This document shows positions 32,569 to 40,577 of a stretch of 64,000 nt of DNA, one piece after another. Under the pieces are notes generated by a model. The model saw only the letters and a list, made by a program, of their open reading frames with translations. It was not told the DNA's origin and ran no database searches. Within the stretch, counting starts at the first letter, position 1; each line of letters opens with the position of its first letter. Origin of the DNA: CANJIV01 sp046330225. Lineage in GTDB: Bacteria > Actinomycetota > Thermoleophilia > Solirubrobacterales > Solirubrobacteraceae. A program made the translations under genes and the position numbers. Where the stretch lies: assembly GCA_046330225.1 (NCBI GenBank), contig JAXLTD010000001.1:1-64000 (forward strand), read 5' to 3'.

Positions 32569-33500
32569 TGGCCGACTACCGCCCGCCGACCGAGGAGGAG
32601 GCTGCGTACCGCGACGAGCTGCTCGCCGCGGGCCTGCTCCTGCCCAGCGGCGTGCCCGGGGTGTTCGGCCGCAGCGCCGTGTTCGAGGACGTGCGGCTGG
32701 CCGTCGACGGCCTCGTGACCCGCGCGGCCGCGCCCGACGGGGCCGAGGCGCTGCGCTTCCCGCCGATCCTCCCGCGCCGGCAGCTCGAGTCGATCGGCTA
32801 CCTCAAGTCCTTCCCGCACCTGGCCGGCAGCATCTTCGGGTTCGACGGCACCGAGGCCGACGCGGCCGAGCAGTACGAGGTTGCCTGCCGGCACGAGGAC
32901 TGGAGCGGCTTTCAGTCGATGAGCGATCTCGTCCTGGTGCCGGCGGCGTGCTACCCGGTGTACCCGGCGATCGCCGCGCGCGGGCCGCTGCCCGCGGGCG
33001 GGGTGACGGTCGACGCCGGCGGCGCCTACGTCTTCCGCAGCGAGCCATCCGGCGACCCGGCCCGGCTGCAGATGTTCCACCAGCGCGAAATCGTGCGCAT
33101 CGGCGAGCCCGACGCGGTGGCCGCGTGGCGCGAGTCCTGGCGCGACCGGGCCGTGGGGCTGCTGCGGGGCGTGGGGCTCGAGGCCGACTTCGACGTCGCC
33201 TCGGACCCGTTCTTCGGCCGCAGCGGACGGATGCTGGCCCGCAGCCAGCGCGAGCAGGCCTTGAAGTTCGAGGTGCTCGTGCCGATCGCGAGCCCCGAGC
33301 GCACCGCGGTGGCGTCGTTCAACTACCACCACGACCACTTCTCCTCGACCTACGGCCTCGAGCTCGCCGACGGCGGCATCGCCCACACCGCCTGCCTCGG
33401 GTTTGGGCTGGAGCGGATCACGCTGGCGCTGTTCCGGCGCCACGGGCTCGAGCCCGACCGCTGGCCGGCCGACGCCCGCGCGGAGCTCTGGGGCTCGTGA
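32568..33500 (+). CDS. amino acid:[carrier protein] ligase (SerRS-like)
   Basis: A 310-residue class II synthetase-like enzyme without the N-terminal tRNA-binding coiled coil of seryl-tRNA synthetase. This is the hallmark of the amino acid:carrier protein ligases characterised in Bradyrhizobium and relatives, which load Gly or Ala onto a phosphopantetheine arm instead of tRNA. Cys128 ('VPAACYPVY'), Glu174 ('MFHQREIVRIG', also motif 2) and Cys276 ('HTACLGFGLERITLALFRRH', motif 3) fit the zinc-ligand trio used to bind the amino group of the substrate. The start ATG 32568 overlaps the previous stop (TGATG) and its end overlaps the next GTG. Confidence in the class is high; the amino acid used is unknown. 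Confidence 0.88.
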   Translation: MADYRPPTEEEAAYRDELLAAGLLLPSGVPGVFGRSAVFEDVRLAVDGLVTRAAAPDGAEALRFPPILPRRQLESIGYLKSFPHLAGSIFGFDGTEADAAEQYEVACRHEDWSGFQSMSDLVLVPAACYPVYPAIAARGPLPAGGVTVDAGGAYVFRSEPSGDPARLQMFHQREIVRIGEPDAVAAWRESWRDRAVGLLRGVGLEADFDVASDPFFGRSGRMLARSQREQALKFEVLVPIASPERTAVASFNYHHDHFSSTYGLELADGGIAHTACLGFGLERITLALFRRHGLEPDRWPADARAELWGS

Positions 33501-34471
33501 CCGCCGCGACGACGGGCATGGTCAGCCTGCTCGGGCTCGACCCCGCGGCGTACGAGGCGTCGAGCCTGCACACGGGCGAGCGCACCTACGTCGAGACCAA
33601 CTGCTACAGCGACATCCTCATCGAGCTGCTCCACGCCCGCGGGGACGATCCGCTGGCCGCGATGGGGTTCACGGTCCGCATGGATTTCGAGGGCGACCAG
33701 TGGACGTTCTTCAAGCCGCCGCCGGAAGACCTCGAGCGGCTGTTCGGGATCGACATCCACGAGATGCAGCCCTACCGTCCGCTGCCGATCCAGATCTCCG
33801 AGCAGCTCGCGGCCGGGCGCACGATGATCGTCGAGCTGGACTCCTGGTACCTGCCGGACACGGCGGCGACGAGCTACCGCACCGAGCACGTCAAGACGTC
33901 GGTGGTGATGGAGGGCATCGACCCTGGCGCCCAGCGGCTGCGCTACTTCCACAACGCGGGGCTCTACGAGCTCGAGGGCGAGGACTACCGGGGCGTCTTC
34001 CGCACCGGCGACGGCTGGTCCGAGGACGTGCTGCCGCCGTACACCGAGCTCGTCCGGTTCGACGCCGGGCCCCGGCTGGCCGGCGAGGAGCTGCGGGCCG
34101 CCGCCCGTGAGCGGCTGCGCCGCCATCTCGCCCTGCGCCCGGTCACGAACCCGTTCGTCCGCTTCGGCAGCCAGCTGCGCGAGGCGCTCCCCGGCCTGCT
34201 CGAGGGCGACGCCCAGACCTACCACGACTACGCCTTCGCCACCGTCCGCATGGCCGGCTCGGCCTTCGAGATCTGCGCCTCGCACATCGACTGGCTCGCG
34301 CCCGACGCCGACCCCGTCATCACGGACGCTCTCCGCACGATCGTCGAGGGCTGCAAGCTGCTGTCGTTCAAGCTCGCCCGCCGGCGCCCGTTCGACCCCG
34401 CCCCTGCAGTCGCCGGCCTCGCCGAGGCCTGGGACGCCGCCATGGCAGGGCTCGATGGACTCGCTGACTGA
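33497..34471 (+). CDS. DUF1839 family protein
   Basis: A 324-residue protein starting at GTG 33497 (GTGA overlap with the ligase). It has 'YVETNCYSDILIELLHARGD', 'MGFTVRMDFEGDQWTFFKPP', 'RTMIVELDSWYLPDTAATSY' and 'HVKTSVVMEGIDPGAQRLRY'. The N-terminal half resembles a papain-like fold with a Cys ('TNCYSD') and a later His/Asp, but no enzymatic role is proven to me. DUF1839-like proteins are found next to amino acid:carrier protein ligases in other bacteria, so it is probably the partner that accepts or moves the aminoacyl group. It lies between the ligase and the glycoside hydrolase gene, whose start it overlaps by 17 bases. Confidence 0.8.
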   Translation: MTAATTGMVSLLGLDPAAYEASSLHTGERTYVETNCYSDILIELLHARGDDPLAAMGFTVRMDFEGDQWTFFKPPPEDLERLFGIDIHEMQPYRPLPIQISEQLAAGRTMIVELDSWYLPDTAATSYRTEHVKTSVVMEGIDPGAQRLRYFHNAGLYELEGEDYRGVFRTGDGWSEDVLPPYTELVRFDAGPRLAGEELRAAARERLRRHLALRPVTNPFVRFGSQLREALPGLLEGDAQTYHDYAFATVRMAGSAFEICASHIDWLAPDADPVITDALRTIVEGCKLLSFKLARRRPFDPAPAVAGLAEAWDAAMAGLDGLAD

Positions 34472-37034
34472 CCGCGGGCCGGCCGGCCGCCGCGTCGCCG
34501 TCGACGGGCACGAGCGGCTCGAGCTGGACGACGGGTGGGAGGCCGCGGCCGCGGCGCCCGGGGCCGAGCCCGGGTCGTGGCTTCCGGCGCGCGTGCCGGG
34601 CACGGCCGCGGCGGCGCTGGCGGACGCCGGGCACTGGGGTCCCGGTGAGCCGAGCGACCTCGACGCCCAGGACTGGCGGTTCCGGACCCGCTTCGCGGCC
34701 GGCCCCGCCGCCGCTGGCGAGGAGGCGGTCCTGCGCCTCGACGGGATCGCGACCGTGGCCGAGGTCCGCCTGAACGGCGAGCTGATTCTCGAGAGCGACT
34801 CGATGTTCGCCGCCCACGCCATCGAGGTCGGCAGCCGGCTGAGCGGGGACAACGAGCTCGAGATCCGCTGCCGGGCGCTGGCGCCGCTGCTGCAGGCGCG
34901 GCGCAAGCCGCGCGCCCGGTGGCGCACGCGCCTGGTGTCGAGCGGGAATCTCCGCTTCTTCCGCACCGCGATCCTCGGCCGGGCGCCGGGCTTCGCGCCC
35001 GGTCCCGCTCCCGTGGGCCCCTGGCGCCCCGTGTGGCTCGAGCGCCGCCGGCGGCTTTCCGTCGACGGCCTGCGGCTGCGCCCTCGCCTGGAGGGCAGCA
35101 ACGGCGTGCTCGCGGTCGACGTGCTCCTGCGGCCGCTCGGCGGGCGGGCCGTCGAGGCCGCCGAGGTGCAGCTGTCGGGCCCGTCCGGGGACCACGCCGC
35201 CTCGCTCGAGCTCGCGCCCGCGGACCTCGGCGTCCGGGCCCGGGGCGAGCTGCGGGTGCCCGGCGCGGCGCCGTGGTGGCCGCACACCCACGGCGCGCCC
35301 GCGCTGCACGACGTCCGGCTGTCCGTGACGCTCGACGGCGAAGCCGTCGGTGTGGCAGCCGGCCGCGCCGGCTTCCGCGCTCTCGCGCCCGGCCCGGGCC
35401 ACGACGCCGAGGCGGGCGGCCTGCCGCTCGAGGTCAACGGGGTGCCGGTGTTCGCGCGAGGCGCGGTCTGGACGCCGGCGGATCCGATCGGCCTGGCGCC
35501 GAGCGACGCCGCGCTCCGGACGGCGCTCGGGCACGTCTGCGCGGCGGGGATGAACATGCTGCGGATCCCCGGCACGGGCGCCTACGAGTCCCCGGAGTTT
35601 CACGACGCCTGCGACGAGCTCGGGATCCTCGTCTGGCAGGACTTCATGTTCGCCAACCTCGACTACCCGCTGGCCGACGACGCCTTCCGGGCCACGGTCG
35701 AGCGCGAGGCCGATGCGGTGCTCGCGGAGCTGGCCGGCCGCCCGAGCCTCGCCGTGCTCTGCGGCAACAGCGAGATCGAGCAGCAGGTCGCGATGCTCGG
35801 CCTCGATCCGGCGCTCGGCCGGGGAGAGCTGTTCGGCGAGCTGCTTCCCGCCGCCGCGGCCGCCGCGGGCGCGGACGTCCCGTATGTCCCGTCGGCGCCG
35901 TGCGGCGGCGTGCGCCCCTTCGTGCCCGGGGCGGGCGTCGCCAACTACTACGGGGTGGGCGGCTACCGCCGGCCCCTGGCGGACGTGCGCGCGGCGGGCG
36001 TGCGCTTTGCCGCCGAGTGCCTGGCGTTCGCCAACGTGCCCGAGGACGAGGCGCTTGCGGCCCTGCTTCCCGAGGCGCCTCAGGACCTCGTGGTGCATCA
36101 CCCGCGCTGGAAGGCCGGCGTTCCGCGCGATGCCGGCACCGGCTGGGACTTCGACGACGTCCGCGACCACTATCTCGGCGCGATCTTCGGCGTCGATCCC
36201 GGCGCGGCCCGCCGCGTCGACCACGCGCGGTACCTGGAGCTCTCGCGCCTCGTGACCGGCGAGGCGATGGCCGCGGTGTTCGGCGAGTGGCGGCGGGCCG
36301 GCTCGCCCTGCGGCGGCGGGCTGATCCTCTGGCTGCGCGACCTGCTCCCAGGCGCCGGCTGGGGCGTGCTCGACCACCGCGGCGAGCCGAAGGCGGCCTA
36401 CCACCATCTCCGGCGCGCGCTGGCGCCGACCGCGCTGTGGACCGTGGACGAAGGGCTCGGCGGGGTGCGGATCCACGTCGCCCACGATGGGCCCGCGCCG
36501 CTGCAGGCCGCGGTGCGGGTGGCCCTGTACCGCGACTTCGAGCAGCTCGTCGGCCAGGGGGAGGCGTCCATCGAGCTGGACCCCCACTCGCAGGCCGAGC
36601 TGGACCTCGAGGCGGTGCTCGGCCACTTCGTCGACGCGTCGTGGGCCTACAAGTTCGGTCCGGCCGCCCAGGATGCGATCGTCGTGACCCTCGAGCCTGG
36701 CGACGCACGAGACGGCCCGGCGCTCGCGCAGGCGGTGCGGTTCCCTGCCGGGTGGCCGCTGGCGCCCGAGCCGCCCGACCGGATCGGCCTGGCCGCGAGC
36801 GCGGCGCCCGCCGGCGGCGCCCAGCGCCTCGTGGTCACGAGCCGGCGGCTCGCCTACGGCGTGCGCATCCACGCGCCCGGCTGGGACCCGCAGGACGACG
36901 CCTTTGCGGTGGAGCCCGGAGGCCGCCGTGAGATCCTCCTGCAGCCCCGCCCCGACGCCCCCGCTCCCGGCGGCTGGGCGCTCACCGCAGCAAACCTGCG
37001 CGGGCGTGTGCCGGTCGAGGCGGGCTCGCCGTGA
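34455..37034 (+). CDS. glycoside hydrolase family 2 protein (beta-mannosidase-like)
   Basis: An 859-residue protein without signal peptide. An N-terminal jelly-roll sugar-binding domain ('GSWLPARVPGTAAAALADAG', 'LRLDGIATVAEVRLNGELIL'), an immunoglobulin-like domain and a TIM barrel follow in the order of GH2 beta-mannosidases. The barrel has 'AGMNMLRIPGTGAYESPEFH' then 'DACDELGILVWQDFMFANLD', 'LAVLCGNSEIEQQVAML' (GNSE, acid/base Glu) and 'GVRFAAECLAFANVPED' (probable nucleophile Glu). The predicted cytoplasmic location is unusual for a polymer-degrading enzyme and suggests it acts on an intracellular oligosaccharide or glycoconjugate, or is a transferase. ATG 34455 is chosen inside the end of the DUF1839 gene. 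It overlaps the next gene (GTGA). Confidence 0.85.
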   Translation: MDSLTDRGPAGRRVAVDGHERLELDDGWEAAAAAPGAEPGSWLPARVPGTAAAALADAGHWGPGEPSDLDAQDWRFRTRFAAGPAAAGEEAVLRLDGIATVAEVRLNGELILESDSMFAAHAIEVGSRLSGDNELEIRCRALAPLLQARRKPRARWRTRLVSSGNLRFFRTAILGRAPGFAPGPAPVGPWRPVWLERRRRLSVDGLRLRPRLEGSNGVLAVDVLLRPLGGRAVEAAEVQLSGPSGDHAASLELAPADLGVRARGELRVPGAAPWWPHTHGAPALHDVRLSVTLDGEAVGVAAGRAGFRALAPGPGHDAEAGGLPLEVNGVPVFARGAVWTPADPIGLAPSDAALRTALGHVCAAGMNMLRIPGTGAYESPEFHDACDELGILVWQDFMFANLDYPLADDAFRATVEREADAVLAELAGRPSLAVLCGNSEIEQQVAMLGLDPALGRGELFGELLPAAAAAAGADVPYVPSAPCGGVRPFVPGAGVANYYGVGGYRRPLADVRAAGVRFAAECLAFANVPEDEALAALLPEAPQDLVVHHPRWKAGVPRDAGTGWDFDDVRDHYLGAIFGVDPGAARRVDHARYLELSRLVTGEAMAAVFGEWRRAGSPCGGGLILWLRDLLPGAGWGVLDHRGEPKAAYHHLRRALAPTALWTVDEGLGGVRIHVAHDGPAPLQAAVRVALYRDFEQLVGQGEASIELDPHSQAELDLEAVLGHFVDASWAYKFGPAAQDAIVVTLEPGDARDGPALAQAVRFPAGWPLAPEPPDRIGLAASAAPAGGAQRLVVTSRRLAYGVRIHAPGWDPQDDAFAVEPGGRREILLQPRPDAPAPGGWALTAANLRGRVPVEAGSP

Positions 37035-38827
37035 CGGCGTCGCCTGCCGACGGCGCCGCGCAGTACCTCGCGGTCGGGGACGAGAGCGTGTTCGTGATCT
37101 GCCACGCGCCCGCCGGCCCCCCGCAGGCGACCGGAGTTGTCCTGTGCCCGCCCTTCGGCTGGGAGGACATGTGCTCCTACCGCAGCCGGCGGGCCTGGGC
37201 GGCGCACCTGGCCGCGGAGGGGCATCCCGCCCTCCGCCTGGACTTCCCGGGGAGCGGGGACAGCAGCGGCGGCCCGCAGCTGCCGGGGCGGGTCGCCGCG
37301 GGAACGGCGACGGTCGCCGCGGCGGCAGATTGGCTGCGGGCGCAGTTCGGCTGCGCCCGCATCGCCGTGATCGGGATCGGGCTCGGCGGGCTGCTGGCCG
37401 CGCGGGCCGCCGCGGACGGCGCCGCTGTCGATGACCTCGTCCTCTGGGGCGTGCCGGCCCGCGGGCGGACGCTCGTGCGCGAGCTCAAAGCCTTCGCCCG
37501 GCTCGAGGCGTCCCGGCTGTCGGCGGGCGGGGCGCCCGAGATGCCGGCGCCGCCGGAGGGCTCCGTCGTCGCCGCGGGCTATCTCATGACCTCCGGGACG
37601 GTGGCCGACGTCGAGGCCATCAGCCTCTCCGACCGGGCCCCCGGCGGCCCGCGGCGCCTCCTGCTCCTCGGCCGCGACGGCATCGAGCCCGACGGCGCCC
37701 TCGCCGCCGCGGCGTCGGCCGCCGGAGCGGAGGTCACCCAGGCGGACGGGCCGGGGTACGGCGCGATGATGGCCGAGCCCCAGATCTCCCGCCCGCCGGA
37801 GGAGGTCTTCACGCCCGTGTCCGCGTGGCTGCGGGACGGGGGCGCCGGCGGCGCCGCGCCGGCGGGCAGCGCCGCCCCGGAGTCGTCGCCGGGGCTCGCG
37901 GCGGACGGCGTGCACGAGACGCCGCTGCGGATCGGCCCCGCGGGGGACAGCCTGTTCGGCGTCCTCGCCGAGCCGCCCGGCCCGGTGACGTCGCCCGTGA
38001 CGCTCGTGCTCGTGAACGCCGGGCCCCAGCGGCGCACCGGGCCCAATCGCATGTGGGTGGAGATCGCTCGCCGGTGGGCCGGCCGGGGCGTGCCGGCGCT
38101 CCGGGTCGACCTCGGCGGCATCGGCGACGCCGACGGCGACAGCAGCGAGTTCGTCGAGGTGGCCGCCCTCTACGAGCCGTCGTTCGTCGGCCAGGTGCGC
38201 ACGGTCCTCGACACGCTCGAGGACCGCGGACTGCCGCCGCGCTTCGTCCTGCTCGGGCTGTGCTCCGGCGCCTACTGGTCCTTCCACACCGCGCTCCAGG
38301 ACGACCGGGTGGCCTCGGTGATCCTGCTGAACCCGCGCGCGCTGATCTGGGACGCGTGGGTGCACTCCGTCCGCGAGACGCGCAGCAAGTTCCGCAACGC
38401 CTTCAGCGCCGAGGCCTGGCGCCGCCTCCTGGGCGGCGAGGTGTCCTGGCGCCGCCAGGCCGCCTTCGTGGCCTCGTTCCCGATTCGCGCGGGGCGATGG
38501 CTGGCCGGCCTGCCGCGCCGCCGAGCCCTGCGCCAGGCGGCCGAGCGGTCCGGCGGGGACGACCTCGACGTCGCCTTCGACCGCCTGCGCGACCGCGGCG
38601 TGCCGGGCCTGATCCTGTTCACGGGCGAGGAGCCCCTACACGAGCAGTGGATGCGGGACGGCCGCATGGGCCGGCTCGGCCGGTGGCCCAACCTCGACGT
38701 CGAGCTGATCCTCGGCCACCCGGACACCCACACCCTGCAGCCGCTGTGGCTCCAGGCCGAGGTGCATGGCCTCGTCGATGCCGCGATGGAACGCGCCCGG
38801 GCGGGCGCGCCCGCGGCCGCAGCGTAG
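37031..38827 (+). CDS. tandem alpha/beta-hydrolase domain protein
   Basis: A 598-residue protein made of two alpha/beta-hydrolase domains. Domain 1 (about residues 10-265) has 'PPFGWEDMCSYRSRRAWAAH' and 'ALRLDFPGSGDSSGGP', but its nucleophile elbow is GIGLG (residues 115-119), with Gly117 where Ser should be, so it is probably inactive. Domain 2 (about 295-585) has 'VPALRVDLGGIGDADGD' and the elbow GLCSG (409-413), putting Cys411 in the nucleophile position, as in dienelactone hydrolase- or thioesterase-like relatives. The His near the end lies in 'ILGHPDTHTLQP'. A Cys nucleophile suits thioester or aminoacyl transfer. The GTG start overlaps the GH2 stop, and this gene ends the coupled operon. 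Confidence 0.8.
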   Translation: MTASPADGAAQYLAVGDESVFVICHAPAGPPQATGVVLCPPFGWEDMCSYRSRRAWAAHLAAEGHPALRLDFPGSGDSSGGPQLPGRVAAGTATVAAAADWLRAQFGCARIAVIGIGLGGLLAARAAADGAAVDDLVLWGVPARGRTLVRELKAFARLEASRLSAGGAPEMPAPPEGSVVAAGYLMTSGTVADVEAISLSDRAPGGPRRLLLLGRDGIEPDGALAAAASAAGAEVTQADGPGYGAMMAEPQISRPPEEVFTPVSAWLRDGGAGGAAPAGSAAPESSPGLAADGVHETPLRIGPAGDSLFGVLAEPPGPVTSPVTLVLVNAGPQRRTGPNRMWVEIARRWAGRGVPALRVDLGGIGDADGDSSEFVEVAALYEPSFVGQVRTVLDTLEDRGLPPRFVLLGLCSGAYWSFHTALQDDRVASVILLNPRALIWDAWVHSVRETRSKFRNAFSAEAWRRLLGGEVSWRRQAAFVASFPIRAGRWLAGLPRRRALRQAAERSGGDDLDVAFDRLRDRGVPGLILFTGEEPLHEQWMRDGRMGRLGRWPNLDVELILGHPDTHTLQPLWLQAEVHGLVDAAMERARAGAPAAAA

Positions 38828-38941
38828 GGCGCGGCCGCGGCGCGACGGCGCCGGCGTGCGAACCGGCCGGTGCCGGCCGGGAGCGCCAACGTGCCAGGAT
38901 GTGGGTCACGGCGGCGACGGTCAGGGGAAGGAAGCCCAGCA

Positions 38942-39757
38942 GTGCGAAGGTCGGTCGACGACATCAACCGCGCGAACTGGCGGGATCCGGCGGTTGTGGC
39001 CGACTTCGCCCGCAGCCAGGGGTGGCTCGACGCCGGCGAGCAGGCCGTGCTGCTGCACGTGGCGGATTCGGCCCGCGGGCTCCCGGTGCTCGACGTCGGC
39101 GTCGGCGCCGGACGGACGACGCCGCTCCTGCGGCTCCTCTCCAGCGACTACCTCGGCATCGACTACACCCCGGAGATGATCGTGCAGGCCCGCCGGCGGT
39201 TCCCCGACGCCGCGTTCGAGGTGGCCGACGCCCGCGACCTCGCCGGCCTGCCGGCCGGCAGGTTCGCGCTGGCCTATTTCAGCTTCAACGGGATCGACGC
39301 GGCCGACGAGACTGGCCGCGCCGCGGTTCTCGCCGCGATGCGGCGGGTGCTGTGCCCCGGGGGAGCCTTCGTGTACTCGACCCACAGCTACCACGGCCCG
39401 GCCCGGCGCGACCGGCCGTGGCACATCCGGCCGCTCGCGCCGCTCTCGGCTCCCCGGGCGGCCTACGCCCGCCTGGAACGGCTCGCGAGCATGCCCCGGG
39501 CGCTGACGAACTATCGGCGGCTGCGCCGGCTCGTCCAGGATCGCGGCGAGCGAGGGATGTTCGTCTCCTCGTCGAATGCGTTCTCGCTGCTCGTGCACTT
39601 CACGACGCTCGCGTCCGAGGTTCGGGCGCTCGATGCGGCAGGCTTCGTCGGCATCGAGGCGTTCGGCAACCTGACCGGCGCCCCGCTGGAGGCGGATGGA
39701 GACCACTCGCGTGACACCTGGCTCTACTTCGTCGCCCGGGCTCCCGGCGGCCGCTGA
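38942..39757 (+). CDS. class I SAM-dependent methyltransferase
   Basis: A 271-residue protein starting at GTG 38942, preceded by GGGGAAGGAAG; the in-frame extension to 38870 is less likely. Motif I is 'LPVLDVGVGAGRTTPLL', then the acidic SAM-ribose residue follows in 'DYLGIDYTPEMIVQARRRFP', with 'FEVADARDLAGLPAGRFALA' and 'FSFNGIDAADETGRAAVLAA'. Such enzymes in polysaccharide loci methylate sugars or terminate chains. It comes 114 bases after the hydrolase gene and its end overlaps the next gene by 62 bases. Confidence 0.88.
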   Translation: MRRSVDDINRANWRDPAVVADFARSQGWLDAGEQAVLLHVADSARGLPVLDVGVGAGRTTPLLRLLSSDYLGIDYTPEMIVQARRRFPDAAFEVADARDLAGLPAGRFALAYFSFNGIDAADETGRAAVLAAMRRVLCPGGAFVYSTHSYHGPARRDRPWHIRPLAPLSAPRAAYARLERLASMPRALTNYRRLRRLVQDRGERGMFVSSSNAFSLLVHFTTLASEVRALDAAGFVGIEAFGNLTGAPLEADGDHSRDTWLYFVARAPGGR

Positions 39758-40571
39758 CCCCTGGGGCCGCCCGGTGCGGGGCTGGCCCGGGCCGCTCCGG
39801 CGGCTCGCTGCCGTGGCGGCCCCCGCGCGCCGAATCCCGCTGGCGCTCTGCTACCACGGGGTGGGCGTGCCGCCGGCCGGAGGGGACCCGCACGGCCTTT
39901 ACCTGGCCCCGGACCGCTTTCGCGAGCACCTGGCGATGCTCGCCGGCCGCGACCTGCTCACCGCCGACGCGCTGTGGGAGCGGGTGCGGGAGCCCGCCGC
40001 TGCCGGCCGGCCCCCGGTCGCGCTGACGTTCGACGACGCCCTCGCTGAGAGCATCGACCTCGCCGCCGAGCTCATCCTCGGCGCCGGGGGCGCCATGACC
40101 GTGTTCGCCTGCAGCGAGCTGCTCGGCCAGCCCCACCCGCACTTGGGCTTCCGGGCGATGATCGCCAGCCGTGAGCAGCTGCGCAGCCTGTCGGATGCGG
40201 GCGTCCAGATCGGGTCGCACACGCCGACGCACATCGACCTCACCACGGTGTCCTACGACGAGGCGCTTGCCGAGCTGCGGCGCAGCCAGGCCGAGCTCGA
40301 GGACCTCACGGGCCGTGCGGTGTCGGCCCTGGCCTATCCGTACGGTCGGTTCAACGCCGAAACGCAGGCGGCAGCCCGGGCCGCCGGATACGGGACGGCC
40401 TGGGCCTGCGAAGGCGCCGGCGACTGGGCCCCCTTCGCGGCGCCCCGGGAGCCGATGCTCCCCAGCACGGGCCGCTTGCGCCTGCAGGCAAAGCTCCTCG
40501 GGTTCGACCGGCCGCTCGTGGCGCTCGGCCACGCCGAGAAGGCCGTGCGGCGGCGGCTGCGCCGCGCCTGA
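39696..40571 (+). CDS. polysaccharide deacetylase (NodB domain)
   Basis: A 291-residue carbohydrate esterase family 4-type protein. NodB motif 1 is 'PPVALTFDDALAESI' (TFDDA rather than TFDDG, catalytic Asp kept), motif 2 is 'QIGSHTPTHIDLTTVS' (H-x3-H metal ligands) and motif 3 is 'VSALAYPYGRFNAETQAAAR'. The N-terminus 'RRIPLALCYHGVGVPP' is the usual entry strand. No signal peptide, so it acts on intracellular or lipid-linked glycan or is exported another way. The start ATG 39696 lies within the end of the methyltransferase gene; a later start cannot be excluded. Confidence 0.85.
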   Translation: METTRVTPGSTSSPGLPAAADPWGRPVRGWPGPLRRLAAVAAPARRIPLALCYHGVGVPPAGGDPHGLYLAPDRFREHLAMLAGRDLLTADALWERVREPAAAGRPPVALTFDDALAESIDLAAELILGAGGAMTVFACSELLGQPHPHLGFRAMIASREQLRSLSDAGVQIGSHTPTHIDLTTVSYDEALAELRRSQAELEDLTGRAVSALAYPYGRFNAETQAAARAAGYGTAWACEGAGDWAPFAAPREPMLPSTGRLRLQAKLLGFDRPLVALGHAEKAVRRRLRRA

Positions 40572-40577
40572 GCCGGG

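Noticed and set aside
33350..35575. 741-residue minus-strand open frame
   Set aside because: Antisense to the DUF1839 and GH2 genes and made of low-complexity Arg/Ser/Pro sequence.
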